A DNA stretch of 64,000 nucleotides from M55B177 sp034722275 (GCA_034722275.1 JAYENW010000001.1:1-64000); one strand, 5' to 3'. Shown: positions 32,840 to 42,502, numbered from the stretch's first letter. The notes: generated by a model not told the origin, from the sequence alone. Program-made: numbers and translations.

Positions 32840-33325
32840 TTATATCTGTTCTACCTTGGTGGTTATCTTCTGTAATTTATCTGGGCTCTCTATGTGATCA
32901 ATGTATAAGGTGCCGTCAAGATGGTCTATTTCATGTTCCAAAGCTTGGGCGAGAAGCTCTTCGCCTTTAACATAGAATTTCTTGCCTTGGAAGTTCTGTG
33001 CCTTGACCTTAACCTTTAACGAACGTTTTAGCTCTCCCTGGTATCCGGGTACGCTTAGACAGGCCTCTGTTACTACTCTTTCTCCTTCCCTCTTGGTTAT
33101 CTCGGGATTGATGAGGGTGAGGACGTCTTCTCCAGGCATTTCAATAACCGCGATGCGTAGAGATTCTCCCACCTGAGGAGCGGCTAAGCCCACTCCCGAG
33201 GCAGATCGCATGGTCTCAACCATGTTATTGATCAATCTCTGGATTGAACCATCAATAGTTGTTACGCGTTTGGCTTTGCGACGTAACACTGGATCGGGCA
33301 AGACGCGGAGCTTCAATACTGCCAT
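32840..33325 (-). CDS. def: Peptide deformylase
   Basis: 161 aa. The three motifs are GVGLAAPQVG, EACLSVPG (Cys ligand) and QALEHEIDHLDG (HExxH, two His ligands). Removes the N-formyl group of new proteins. A good promoter lies about 85 nt upstream. Confidence 0.97.
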   Translation of the reverse strand: MAVLKLRVLPDPVLRRKAKRVTTIDGSIQRLINNMVETMRSASGVGLAAPQVGESLRIAVIEMPGEDVLTLINPEITKREGERVVTEACLSVPGYQGELKRSLKVKVKAQNFQGKKFYVKGEELLAQALEHEIDHLDGTLYIDHIESPDKLQKITTKVEQI

Positions 33326-33408
33326 GACTTATTTTTGAAGGCTGGCAAGCGAATTTACATGAACCCCTTCTGGCTAACCTCGACATGTGTTTCAAGAAAC
33401 TAGCAACT

Positions 33409-33437
33409 ATAATACCTTTGGCTTCATCCTGTGTCAA
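33409..33437 (-). promoter_or_regulatory. Promoter for def-surE
   Basis: TTGACA (33437-33432), 17 nt, TATTAT (33414-33409). Leader of about 77 nt before the def ATG. Confidence 0.7.
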
Positions 33438-33777
33438 GCTGGTTCACATAGTTTGAAAAGAAAAATTTACTTTCTCCAAAGTTGCCCGGAATTGGGCTGA
33501 ATACTCTGTTTACTTCGAAGTCTCTGCTGGTCTATGATTTAGATACTTTTCGTATGAGGATCTTTTCGGGTGGTCAAGCAAGTATGGTTGCCAACCGGGA
33601 TAGGGGCGAATATCACCTGGTAATGCTCGCATTCTCTTTCATTATAGCCTTTTTATTGCGCCGTGCTGACTCTTGATAGTTGCTTAATGAGGAAACCTGG
33701 AGATATTGACATCGGAAGGAGAAGCAGCTATCGTCATACCAAGCCGGAAAATCTAAACTGACAGAAGGAGAGATGCT
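33438..33777. other. Intergenic region between def promoter and MFS gene
   Basis: 340 nt between divergent genes. A 64-codon plus-strand frame (33482-33676) lacks a ribosome site and family resemblance and is not called. TTGACA at 33706-33711 with TATCGT at 33729-33734 (17 nt) may drive the MFS gene. Nothing else recognisable. Confidence 0.4.
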
Positions 33778-35025
33778 ATGGCACGGAGTATGTCGCTGGA
33801 AACAAGGAAGTGGCTTACACTCCTAAGTTGTGGTCTTGTTACCTGGATGCCGGGTGCCATAACCTTTGGTTTGATAGGGCTGCTCATACCTTATTGGGTA
33901 GAGAAATTTAATACCGGGGTGGCCAATGTTGCCTTAGTTATGACATTTCTCATATTATCTTTGGGGTGCGTTATGCCCTTTGCCGGGCGCATATCTGACA
34001 GGCTAGGGGCCAGAAAAACTATGACTATCGGGGCTTTCGCAGATGCAGCTGCTGTTCTTCTTTTTCTGATTGTTCCCAATGTTCAGACGTTGTATCTATT
34101 TGCATTCCTATTTGGCGCTGGAACTTGTTTTCTGTATATACCAGCACTGACTAGTGCGCAGAAATGGCTTCAGGGGAAAAGAGGATTAGCAGCGGGAGCG
34201 GTTGACTTGTTTTTTGGTTTATCAGCAGCGTGTATGATTCCAGCTTTCCGGATGATATTTGTTAGTCATGGCTACGCTGCGGTAATAGTATTTGCCGCGG
34301 CACTTTTATTCGGAGTTTGTTTGGCATTTGCTCAATTTTCAGAATTTCCAGAGCGTACCCCTCATGGAAAGAGCATAAATTCCCGGCAAGATAAGGAAGA
34401 TAAGAGTATAAGAGCAAGGGAAGAGATATCCTTCACGGTAAAACAAGCGGCAAGATGTATGCCCTTTTGGCAAATATGGATTTGTTGGGCTGCAGTGGGA
34501 GCAGCGGGAATAGGGATGGCAGGGCTTACCACATCAATCGGTGGGTCGCTGGGTCTCACTCCCGGATTGGCAGCTACATGTTTGGTAGCTTTCAGCATAA
34601 CAAATGGTGTCGGAAGGTTCGCTATGGGGGCTTTATCGGACAAAATAGGTAGAATATATACCTTGTTTTCGGCCTTTCTCATAGGAATACTAGGTTTCTT
34701 CGTCCTTGCGTTCCTTTCATCAGCTAATTTTCCTCTGATATTCACATGCGCTCTTTTTGCTGGCCTTATGTTTGGGACGCTATTTGCTATTTCAGCTTCT
34801 CTGATTATGGACTTGTTTGGAACAAAGCATTATGGGGCAATTTTCGGAATTATCTTCACAGCATACGGATTTATTGCAAGCTGGGCAGGTCCTTTCATAG
34901 GAGGCCTTCTAATGGATAGGTCTGGAGGCAGTACCTGGACATGTGTATTGTTTGGTATTTATGCTGTGATAGCGGCGGTGGTAATTCTTTTCATCAGACA
35001 TCCTGTGACAAAGAAAATAGTGTAA
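33778..35025 (+). CDS. MFS transporter, OxlT/monocarboxylate-like
   Basis: 415 aa with about 12 hydrophobic segments split by a charged central loop near residues 195-220 (KSINSRQDKEDKSIRAREE). The MFS loop 2-3 motif is GRISDRLGARKT and its repeat is MGALSDKIGRIYT. Closest in feel to OFA/oxalate-formate and monocarboxylate transporters. AGAAGGAGAG precedes the ATG. It stands alone between def and dnaN, so context gives no substrate. Confidence 0.9.
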   Translation: MARSMSLETRKWLTLLSCGLVTWMPGAITFGLIGLLIPYWVEKFNTGVANVALVMTFLILSLGCVMPFAGRISDRLGARKTMTIGAFADAAAVLLFLIVPNVQTLYLFAFLFGAGTCFLYIPALTSAQKWLQGKRGLAAGAVDLFFGLSAACMIPAFRMIFVSHGYAAVIVFAAALLFGVCLAFAQFSEFPERTPHGKSINSRQDKEDKSIRAREEISFTVKQAARCMPFWQIWICWAAVGAAGIGMAGLTTSIGGSLGLTPGLAATCLVAFSITNGVGRFAMGALSDKIGRIYTLFSAFLIGILGFFVLAFLSSANFPLIFTCALFAGLMFGTLFAISASLIMDLFGTKHYGAIFGIIFTAYGFIASWAGPFIGGLLMDRSGGSTWTCVLFGIYAVIAAVVILFIRHPVTKKIV

Positions 35026-35342
35026 CTTTTTTGGCCCTTATGGCTTTATAGAAATCCTTGAAATGGCTGGGTTATCTCCTTATCCTCAACTCAACCCGAT
35101 GCCATTGCTGGCGCACTACCACAGGGGAATGTCCAGTGCTCTGCTTGCTACAGATTCTCGCTGTTTTTGAATTACGTATTCTGCTGCCCAGTGGATATCA
35201 TCCTATGGTTGAATCTTAATGTGTCGGAAGCTAGATCACGGTAGCTTGTCAGGAAAAGCGTCTCGCCCTGGATGTCTTACAAATGGAGGTCACTGCCTAT
35301 CCCCGAGATGGCTAGGGATCAAAGGTGCAGTCCCCATAGAAT
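35026..35342. other. Intergenic region between convergent MFS gene and dnaN
   Basis: 317 nt. No ORF with coding character, no clear terminator hairpin with U-run for either gene, no RNA gene recognised. Confidence 0.4.
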
Positions 35343-36479
35343 TTAGCTCCACTGAACAAACATGGGCATAATGACGTGAACATAATTATCTACGCCTATA
35401 GGGCGTATGACTCCTGGGCTTGATGAAGTGGTCACTTCCAAGGCAACTTGGGCCTGAGGAACCACGGCTAAAACATCAGAAAGATATTTAGCGTTGAAGG
35501 CGATTTTGGCTTCATCCCCGTCAACCAGAGCATCGATTTCAGCGACGTTTCCACCAACTTCCTCAGCCTGAGCAGAAACGGTTATTTTACCCCTGCTGAG
35601 TTCACTACCTGCGGTGATAATCACACGGACTATGCCGCTGGCATCGCGAGCAAAAACTGAAGATATTTTTATCACTCGCATGAATTCACCAACATCTACG
35701 ACTGCTCTGGTACTATAGCTTTGGGGGATAACCTGGGAATAATTAGGGAAAGAACCTGGAATAAGCTGAGAGACTAATTCGGCATTCTTCAAGCGAAAGA
35801 GCACCTGGCTTTTCTGTTGATTTATGATTATTTCCACTGGTTCTTCCTGGTCACCAAGAATGCGATTTACTTCATTGAAGGTTCTTGCTGGGATGATTAC
35901 CGTAGTTGCTTCCTTAACTGCTGAGGCAAGCGTTGTTTTATGCATGGCCAGTCTGAAGCCATCAGCAGTAACCAATGTCAGCCTTTCATTCTCAAGCTCA
36001 GTATTGATACCAGTCAGCACTGGGCGAGACTCCTCGGTAGCAGTGGCAAAAGCGACCTGCTTAATTCCCTCCCTGAGATTAGCTGCCGCAATGCTGGTAG
36101 CTATGCCATCGCTTACTTCAGGAGTGGGTGGGAAATCTTGGGCGTCAATGCCATTAATGTGAGCCTGAAAACGGCCGCTCTTGAGTTCCAGGGCATGACT
36201 GTCGGGTGGCAGGGCGATTTCGATTAAATCGTTGGGCAACGAATTGACGAAATCTATCAGCAGTCGTGCTGGAACAGTTATGCTTCCTTCTTGGTCTACC
36301 TTGGCGCCAATCCATGATGTAGTGGCAATTTCTAGATTGGTGGCTGATAACTTGAGGCGTGAGGGTTCAGCAGCTAAAAGAACATTCTGAGTTATTGGCA
36401 AAGTTGACCTCGTGGCTACAGCCCGGCCCACTATGCTTAGCCCTCTGTTTAAGTTTTCTTGCAAACAGGATAACTTCAT
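35343..36479 (-). CDS. dnaN: DNA polymerase III subunit beta (sliding clamp)
   Basis: 378 aa, three clamp domains. MKLSCLQENLNRGLSIVGRAVATRSTLPITQNVLLAAE at the start, TGINTELENERLTLVTADGFRLAMHKTTL in the second domain, and the C-terminal YVHVIMPMFVQWS near the peptide-binding cleft. Not beside dnaA or recF here; instead it follows rdgB and has its own promoter. Confidence 0.97.
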   Translation of the reverse strand: MKLSCLQENLNRGLSIVGRAVATRSTLPITQNVLLAAEPSRLKLSATNLEIATTSWIGAKVDQEGSITVPARLLIDFVNSLPNDLIEIALPPDSHALELKSGRFQAHINGIDAQDFPPTPEVSDGIATSIAAANLREGIKQVAFATATEESRPVLTGINTELENERLTLVTADGFRLAMHKTTLASAVKEATTVIIPARTFNEVNRILGDQEEPVEIIINQQKSQVLFRLKNAELVSQLIPGSFPNYSQVIPQSYSTRAVVDVGEFMRVIKISSVFARDASGIVRVIITAGSELSRGKITVSAQAEEVGGNVAEIDALVDGDEAKIAFNAKYLSDVLAVVPQAQVALEVTTSSSPGVIRPIGVDNYVHVIMPMFVQWS

Positions 36480-36510
36480 AATCTACCTCCCATCCTTATA
36501 TGTGAATGTG

Positions 36511-36539
36511 AGTATACTATTAACAATGGTGACAGTCAA
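36511..36539 (-). promoter_or_regulatory. Promoter for dnaN
   Basis: TTGACT (36539-36534), 17 nt, TATACT (36516-36511). It overlaps the 3' end of rdgB. Confidence 0.65.
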
Positions 36540-37140
36540 TAAGCCGGTTGTGGAGTTGTCGTAATATCTGCTCTGCTTTATGTGCAGCTTGAGCACGGTG
36601 GCTGATGCGATTTTTCACTTCGAAGGAGAGTTCGGCCATAGTCTTACCCATTTCTGGAAGATAAAAAATGGGATCATAACCGAAGCCACTCTTCCCTTGG
36701 GCATTAAAGGCAATTATGCCATGACACTCGCCATAACATAACTCTAATTTGCCTTTGGGTGTAGCTATGGCAATAACGCACTTGAAACAAGCAGTTCTTT
36801 TTTCCCAGAGGACACCGCTGAGCCGATCTAAGAGAAACTTTACCTTATCTTCATCGCTGGCAGCTTCACCGGCAAAGCGAGCTGACTGTATACCAGGCTC
36901 ACCACCCAGAGCATCTACTTCAAGCCCTGAGTCATCGGCAAGGGTAATCAATTGACCGGGTTTGGCGTAGGCCATGGCTTTTATACGGGCATTATCTTCA
37001 TAGCTATGCCCTGTTTCCGCTGTTGTTTTGTTTATTCCCAGTTCTTTTGGGCTAACTATATTGAACCCCGATTGTTTCAAAAGGAAATGATATTCCCTTA
37101 TCTTGCCGGGGTTATTGCTGGCTATGAGTAGTTTGGGCAC
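36520..37140 (-). CDS. rdgB: XTP/dITP diphosphatase (RdgB/HAM1 family)
   Basis: 206 aa. Hydrolyses non-canonical purine NTPs. LLIASNNPGKIREY (SxNxxK), ETGHSYEDNARIKA, LADDSGLEVDALGGEPGIQSARFAG and GFGYDPIFYLPEMGKTMAELS are diagnostic. Follows the FBPA/P gene by 28 nt. Confidence 0.96.
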   Translation of the reverse strand: MPKLLIASNNPGKIREYHFLLKQSGFNIVSPKELGINKTTAETGHSYEDNARIKAMAYAKPGQLITLADDSGLEVDALGGEPGIQSARFAGEAASDEDKVKFLLDRLSGVLWEKRTACFKCVIAIATPKGKLELCYGECHGIIAFNAQGKSGFGYDPIFYLPEMGKTMAELSFEVKNRISHRAQAAHKAEQILRQLHNRLIDCHHC

Positions 37141-37168
37141 TTTGTTTAGGTATTGAGGCAGAGTTTGG

Positions 37169-38263
37169 CTAAATATCCTGGAATCTTGAAGCCAGTTTCT
37201 TCACTACCTCTGGCATGGTGGTGTATTCCATTTCCTCCAGTGGCAAGCGATGTGGTTCGAATGGGCCCAGACAGCGCAAGAAATTGGCGATTTCGTTTGC
37301 CTGCTGCCGTGCCAAATTGAAAGCTGGGTCATCGAAAAGGTCACTAGGCCCGACCAGCTTACCATCTGCCAATTGAAAACCAGCAGCTATCACTCTTGGT
37401 GGACCATCGAAGCGAGTAGCTCTGGCTTCATGGAAGCAAACTGGCATTAAGGGGCCGTGGTGAGAGCCGCGCATCCAGCCTTTAACTATATTTGGTGAAG
37501 CGAAGGGCTCGAGTATTTCACCTACTGCAGGGAATTTGCCCTGTGACCTGACAATGCACACCGGGTCGTCCTTACCTACATATCTTCCCGCGATCAGAGA
37601 CAGATGCTGGGTAGAAGAGGAGGCAGCGATTTCCCCGCTTTCCTTGTGGTATACTGCTTTAGTGGCGTAGCGGTTTGTTGAACCCACGAAGACCAGCATG
37701 TCGTATATTTCTTCAGGGGTGTTGAATGTGATTTTCTTCTTTTGCAGGACATCATGAACCTCAAATGTGAAACCAGAATGCATGTTGGAGGCGATCACCA
37801 GTCCAATGGTGTTGAAGGGGTCAGCAAATATCTTGTACAAGGGCAAATTCCAGGCGCCAGAAGCTGTTTTATCTGCCATGAAGATAATAATTGTTTCTGC
37901 CTCGCGTTCTGTGAAGCGCATTTCGGCCACACCTGGCCCCATACCACGCACATTACCAGAAAAAGCATCGGTAAGAAGGTCTTGCCCGGCACCATGCAGC
38001 TTTAAACTCTTAGCCACATTGGTGCAGTCTACGAAAGTATCCCAAGCCAGCTTGTGGATTTGCTCATTGTCTTCACCTTCTTTATGAGTCATGATTAATT
38101 GCAGGTCGTCGCCGCAAGCTAAAACACAGTAGTCAATAAGCAATCTCTCTCTCTTGGCGCGCTCCAGATTTTCTCTAGCTTTCTGCAATGCATCCGGATG
38201 AGATGAAGAATGCCCTACATAGCCACCAATATCAGCTTTGATTATACTTAGAGTAACATCCAT
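37169..38263 (-). CDS. fbp: Bifunctional fructose-1,6-bisphosphate aldolase/phosphatase (archaeal type)
   Basis: 364 aa. This class V enzyme condenses triose phosphates and dephosphorylates FBP in one active site, locking flow toward gluconeogenesis. The N-terminus (LSIIKADIGGYVGHSSSHP) carries metal ligands, and RYVGKDDPV holds the Tyr and Schiff-base Lys (Tyr228/Lys231 here, matching the characterised Tyr229/Lys232). Start: ATG 38263 has AAGGAGG 4 nt upstream; the GTG one codon earlier is too close to it. Found in archaea and deep-branching anaerobic or thermophilic bacteria. Confidence 0.96.
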   Translation of the reverse strand: MDVTLSIIKADIGGYVGHSSSHPDALQKARENLERAKRERLLIDYCVLACGDDLQLIMTHKEGEDNEQIHKLAWDTFVDCTNVAKSLKLHGAGQDLLTDAFSGNVRGMGPGVAEMRFTEREAETIIIFMADKTASGAWNLPLYKIFADPFNTIGLVIASNMHSGFTFEVHDVLQKKKITFNTPEEIYDMLVFVGSTNRYATKAVYHKESGEIAASSSTQHLSLIAGRYVGKDDPVCIVRSQGKFPAVGEILEPFASPNIVKGWMRGSHHGPLMPVCFHEARATRFDGPPRVIAAGFQLADGKLVGPSDLFDDPAFNLARQQANEIANFLRCLGPFEPHRLPLEEMEYTTMPEVVKKLASRFQDI

Positions 38264-38323
38264 CACACCTCCTTTATTTAAAAAACGGTAATGTTAAGAT
38301 TAATTATCTTTGACCAACATGCC

Positions 38324-38353
38324 CAGTTTAGCAGGATGGAGGTTCAGGGTCAA
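38324..38353 (-). promoter_or_regulatory. Promoter for fbp-rdgB
   Basis: TTGACC and TAAACT with 17-18 nt spacing, 60 nt before the fbp start, overlapping the 3' end of the DUF429 gene. Confidence 0.55.
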
Positions 38354-38985
38354 TGGGGAACGAAAATCAATCCCTCTTCGCTGCTGCCTAGTGCATCTGC
38401 CTTGCCCTGGTAGTGAAGGAAAGCGGTATGAGCTGCTATGGCAGCATCACATAGGTCGTGATTGAACATGCTAAGGTATTGTTTGAGGCTTGGCAAAATA
38501 TCTGCTACCCGTTCTTTTAGGAAAACCATTCCTTGAGGTGTATTTTTTCTCGGTATTTCTTTGCCAAACAAGCGGACTTTGCTGGCGTAGGGATACACTT
38601 CGATGACTTCGAATCCCAAATGGCTGAGTTCGTTTTTAAGCTTGATGCCGCGATAAATCAAGTTTTTTATGAAGCTTTTTTTGCTGGTAGGGTAACAAGA
38701 GATTCCTTCATGTATTAGTTCCCGATCGCATTGTCTGTTTTTCCTATTAAATTTTGGTTGGCAGGTGCAGTTCTCTTCAAGGCAACATAACCCTGATGGC
38801 AAACTCAAAGGGGCATCAATGGCTATCACTTTGGGTGAGTAAAATTTCATGGTGGAGATAATGTCATGGTCATCGGAGATAAAACCAAAGTAAGTGAGCT
38901 CGAGCCGGTTGTCTAGTCCCAAACAGGCGCTGGGCTTGGCTGAAGTTGAGGTCAGGTCGATGCCAAAAACCAATTGAAGTTGCAT
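38350..38985 (-). CDS. DUF429 family protein (predicted RNase H-like nuclease)
   Basis: 211 aa. Begins with FGIDLTSTSAKPSACLGL (first acidic position of an RNase H-like fold), then VIAIDAPLSLPSG, a Cys-rich insert (CCLEENCTCQP...CD), GFEVIEVYPYASKVRLFG and DLCDAAIAAHTAFLH. These match DUF429, whose activity is not established. The cysteines may bind a metal. Located between the FAD dehydrogenase and fbp. Confidence 0.8.
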   Translation of the reverse strand: MQLQLVFGIDLTSTSAKPSACLGLDNRLELTYFGFISDDHDIISTMKFYSPKVIAIDAPLSLPSGLCCLEENCTCQPKFNRKNRQCDRELIHEGISCYPTSKKSFIKNLIYRGIKLKNELSHLGFEVIEVYPYASKVRLFGKEIPRKNTPQGMVFLKERVADILPSLKQYLSMFNHDLCDAAIAAHTAFLHYQGKADALGSSEEGLIFVPH

Positions 38986-39018
38986 TATTGTGCTCGCAGT
39001 GATCGGCTTTAGAGCAGC

Positions 39019-40413
39019 CTATTGTCCCTTACCTAGCCGTCTTAATATTTCTCTAGCTGTTATTACGCCTGAGGCTGAAGCCTGCACCAACCCTCGACTT
39101 ATGCCGGCACCATCACCGGCAGCGAACATATTGCCAATTTCGGTCTCAAGGCTGGGAGTCAATTTGAGCTGGTTGGAATAGAATTTAACCTCTATTCCAT
39201 AAAGTAAAGTATGAGGTGAAGCGATGCCGGGAGCTAGTTTATCCATAGCCTGGAGCATTTCTACGATGCTCTTTAGGTAACGGTAGGGAAGAGCGAAACT
39301 CAAATCTCCTGGGGTTGCTGACTTCAGACTTGGCTCTATCAAGCTGTGCTGTATGCGAGATGATGTAGAACGGCGGCCATCCATTAAGTCTCCCAGTCGT
39401 TGCATCAGAACACCGCCACTGAGGATATTAGCGAGTCGTGCCAGATATTTACCATAAGCGATGGGTTCCTGGAAGGGTTCGGTGAAGGTTGTGCTTACCA
39501 GAATAGCGAAGTTGGTATTTTTCGTTTTGGGTTCGGCGTAGCCGATCCCATTAACGGTAACTACGGGGTCGGAGCCTCCTGTGGATTCCATAACTACTTC
39601 ACCGCCGGGACACATGCAGAAGGTTCTCACGCGGTCATCAAAACTTCGGGAATAGAACTCAAGTTTTGCTTCATATAACACCGCGGTTAATTTCTCCATA
39701 ACTGCCATTGGTACTTCCACTCTCACCCCTACATCAATAGGGTTGGAATTGAGGCTCAGTTTGAGTTCTTTGATTTCTTCTACTAACCATTCTGAACCTT
39801 CTCTACCTGGGGCTAAAATGAGGTAGCGGCAGCCAAACCTTTCGCCAGTGGTCGTTTCAATGGCCTGGATTTTGCCTTTATCAGTGATGATATTGTTGGC
39901 TACTGTTCCCAGCCTGATATCTATTTTGGATAAGAGGTAGTTGTAAGTTGATTTCAGCATCTGGTAGCAGTTCTCAGTTCCCATGTGGCGCAACTTCATG
40001 GGAATTAATTTGAGTCCGGCCAAGGTAGCCTGACGTTCTAAGTCGGCTATCTCTTCTCCTGCTCCGTAAAGTTGATGGGGAGCGCCAAATTTGAGATAAG
40101 TTGAGTCAACATACTCAATGAGTTCTTCGGTTTGGCTATGTCCTACTAACTCTTGAAGCCGTCCACCTACTTCTGAGGACAGAGTCAATTTGCCATCACT
40201 GAAAGCTCCAGCACCCCCAAAGCCGCTTACCAAATGGCAGGGAGAGCAAAGGATACAGGGCCCACTTTTTTTCTGTATGGGACAGATGCGGGTATCGATT
40301 CCTCTTCCCTTGTCTAGAAGTAGTATATTGAGGCCGGCGTGGCATAATTCTAAACTGGCGAAGATGCCTGCTGGACCGGCTCCAACGATGATGACATCGT
40401 AGTCTTTGGTCAA
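39019..40413 (-). CDS. FAD-dependent dehydrogenase (COG2509-like)
   Basis: 464 aa, TTG start at 40413 with AAGGA 8 nt upstream. The FAD-binding motif is DVIIVGAGPAGIFASLELCHAGLNILLLDKG. SGPCILCSPCHLVSGFGGAGAFSDGKLTLS carries a CxxCxxC-like cluster, and the C-terminal GNMFAAGDGAGISRGLVQASASGVITAREIL closes the fold. Related proteins are uncharacterised flavoenzymes. It lies 21 nt after the aldolase gene and probably shares its transcript; no substrate can be named. Confidence 0.88.
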   Translation of the reverse strand: MTKDYDVIIVGAGPAGIFASLELCHAGLNILLLDKGRGIDTRICPIQKKSGPCILCSPCHLVSGFGGAGAFSDGKLTLSSEVGGRLQELVGHSQTEELIEYVDSTYLKFGAPHQLYGAGEEIADLERQATLAGLKLIPMKLRHMGTENCYQMLKSTYNYLLSKIDIRLGTVANNIITDKGKIQAIETTTGERFGCRYLILAPGREGSEWLVEEIKELKLSLNSNPIDVGVRVEVPMAVMEKLTAVLYEAKLEFYSRSFDDRVRTFCMCPGGEVVMESTGGSDPVVTVNGIGYAEPKTKNTNFAILVSTTFTEPFQEPIAYGKYLARLANILSGGVLMQRLGDLMDGRRSTSSRIQHSLIEPSLKSATPGDLSFALPYRYLKSIVEMLQAMDKLAPGIASPHTLLYGIEVKFYSNQLKLTPSLETEIGNMFAAGDGAGISRGLVQASASGVITAREILRRLGKGQ

Positions 40414-40434
40414 AAGTTCAATCCTTTGAGGCCT

Positions 40435-41409
40435 TCAATAATTTTGATACCAATTTTCATCTACCTCGCTGGCTTCGAACTTGGTGTGCCAGGGGGTTCC
40501 GTAGGTATTAGCTAACTGGGTCAGATTTGTTAACCTGCCGACCACAGTGGTCTCTAAGAAATTCAGTCTTTCTTGTTGGGAGCTGATCTGAGTAGCTTCC
40601 TGCCATAAGGCACGGCCACCCAAAAATCCTGAAGCTCCAGTCTGACAGGCTATTTCAACTTGCTGGTAAAAGATATCGTAGTTCACACCAGCGCTGAGAA
40701 TAACCCAGGGTACACGGCTTGCCTCATTGAGTTGTTGACATAAATCCAGCCATTTGTGTTTATCCCTCTCGTACTCCGCATCGGTGGGAAACTCCACCTT
40801 GAGCAAGTCTATAGGGAGGGAGGTAATTTGCTTCGCGGTCTCTATGACTAACTTTGGTTTTATCTCGGCAAAACTTCGTTTATCTTCTTTCACACGGTAG
40901 CTTACTGGCTCAACCACAAAAGGAATGTCCTCGACGAAGCAATTATCGGCCAATCTTTTCACTGTATCCAGTTGTTTTGTGGCAACGTCAACATCGGGCC
41001 GGTAATAGAGCAAGAGCTTAACTGCTGATGCTCCCATTTTTTTAATTTTATGTGCATTCCAGTGGGGCAGCAAATTGGTAATTCGCCCTCCGGCATCACC
41101 CGAGTAGCCGCTCTCTTCTGAACTCACCAGCAACCCCGTGCTTTTGGGCAGGATAGCGGCGGCGATTGCCTGACCTGCTCCGTAAATAGGGTCAAGTAGA
41201 ATAGCACTGGCATGAGGCGCTAAAATTTGGCACAGCTCTAGCTTGAAAGCAACCATCATTTGGTAGCTGATATTTCCGGGGTTCTCCCCGCCGAGCATTT
41301 TCTTAAGTGAGCCTCTGTGGTCAAGGGCACACATTGTCATCATGCCCTTGTCGTTTGCTAGCTGTTGCAGACCTCTTAATTTGCCTATGGATAATTTTGT
41401 CATATTCAC
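40435..41409 (-). CDS. Class I aldolase, LacD-like (tagatose/fructose-bisphosphate type)
   Basis: 324 aa from GTG 41409, overlapping the pfkA stop; ATG at 41403 is an alternative. MMTMCALDHRGSLKKMLG and DLLKVEFPTD (Schiff-base Lys) match the LacD/COG3684 family. Coupling to pfkA suggests it splits fructose 1,6-bisphosphate in glycolysis rather than serving tagatose use, for which no other genes are seen. Confidence 0.88.
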   Translation of the reverse strand: MNMTKLSIGKLRGLQQLANDKGMMTMCALDHRGSLKKMLGGENPGNISYQMMVAFKLELCQILAPHASAILLDPIYGAGQAIAAAILPKSTGLLVSSEESGYSGDAGGRITNLLPHWNAHKIKKMGASAVKLLLYYRPDVDVATKQLDTVKRLADNCFVEDIPFVVEPVSYRVKEDKRSFAEIKPKLVIETAKQITSLPIDLLKVEFPTDAEYERDKHKWLDLCQQLNEASRVPWVILSAGVNYDIFYQQVEIACQTGASGFLGGRALWQEATQISSQQERLNFLETTVVGRLTNLTQLANTYGTPWHTKFEASEVDENWYQNY

Positions 41410-42374
41410 GCTGCCAATGCCTTGATTAACTTCAACAAATTAGTGTCCATCTCTTTACTCTTCTCCCAGGTCTCTCTCAAAGGCGTTAAAGTTATCTCAC
41501 CTTTTACTTCTCCCACCATATAGCTTGTTTTCCCACTAACCAAGGCATCCACGGCGGCGGCTCCCAATTTACTTGCCAAAATCCTGTCTCTGGCTGTGGG
41601 AGAGCCACCCCTTTGTATGTATCCCAGAACGCAAATTCGGTATTCGAGGCGCAACCTTTCCCAGACCTGTTGGGCGATGGGAAATACTCCACCGGCCTCG
41701 TCTCCCTCAGCAACCACCACGATGTTACATTTTTTGCCCCGCTGGAAACTTTGTCTTATATCCCGGGAAAGCTCTTCTATTTTCGTCTCGGTTTCGGGTA
41801 TCAAGATGTTTTCGGCCCCAGAAGCGAGACCTACATCCAAAGCGATGAAGCCTCTATTTCTGCCCATGACTTCAACAAAGAAAGTACGCTGCAAAGACCC
41901 CGCGGTATCTCTGATTTTATCTATGGCATCCAGGGCGGTGTTTAAAGCGGTATCGAATCCGATGCTGTAATCAGTACCGTAAATGTCATTGTCTATGCTG
42001 CCAGGGATGCCGATTATCTTTATATCTCCCGCCTCCGCCAAAGCTGTGGCGCCTCGGAAAGTGCCGTTCCCCCCTATAGTTATTAACCCCGCGATATCTC
42101 TTTGTTGCAGCGTGTGTATTGCCTTTTTAATGCCTTGGGGTGTTTTCATCTCTTCACAGCGAGCGGTCTCTAAAAAAGTGCCTCCTCGCTGAATGATATT
42201 GGCCACGGATCTGGGCTCCAACTTTACAAAGTCGCTCTCGATCAGGCCAAGGTAGCCTCGCCGAACCCCCTCTACTTCAAGTTTGTGCTTGGCCCCACAG
42301 CGAACGATTGCTCTGATGCAAGCATTCATCCCCGGAGCATCACCACCGCTGGTTAGAACAGCAATCCTTCGCAT
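41406..42374 (-). CDS. pfkA: 6-phosphofructokinase
   Basis: 322 aa, ATP-PFK family. MRRIAVLTSGGDAPGMNACIRAIVR, the ATP site GGNGTFRGATAL, catalytic GSIDNDIYGTDYSIGFDTALN and MGRNRGFIALDVGLASGA. In this family Gly in GGDAP and GNGTF favours ATP, while Asp marks PPi enzymes; here GGDAPG and GGNGT fit ATP use. A TATAAT at 42385-42390 leaves almost no leader before the ATG. Confidence 0.95.
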   Translation of the reverse strand: MRRIAVLTSGGDAPGMNACIRAIVRCGAKHKLEVEGVRRGYLGLIESDFVKLEPRSVANIIQRGGTFLETARCEEMKTPQGIKKAIHTLQQRDIAGLITIGGNGTFRGATALAEAGDIKIIGIPGSIDNDIYGTDYSIGFDTALNTALDAIDKIRDTAGSLQRTFFVEVMGRNRGFIALDVGLASGAENILIPETETKIEELSRDIRQSFQRGKKCNIVVVAEGDEAGGVFPIAQQVWERLRLEYRICVLGYIQRGGSPTARDRILASKLGAAAVDALVSGKTSYMVGEVKGEITLTPLRETWEKSKEMDTNLLKLIKALAA

Positions 42375-42502
42375 TATCTTAATAATTATAGCACAAAGTG
42401 CGGGCGTCCCATCTTCATAGTCACCTTGGCCTGTTGAGGAACTGGAGAACGGAGATTCTTGCCTATGTTCAGCGTGAGAACAAAAAGGTGGTTCACATAA
42501 AG

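Noticed and set aside
33482..33676. 64-codon plus-strand ORF between def and the MFS gene
   Set aside because: No ribosome site, no family resemblance; lies immediately upstream of the def promoter in a region without coding character.
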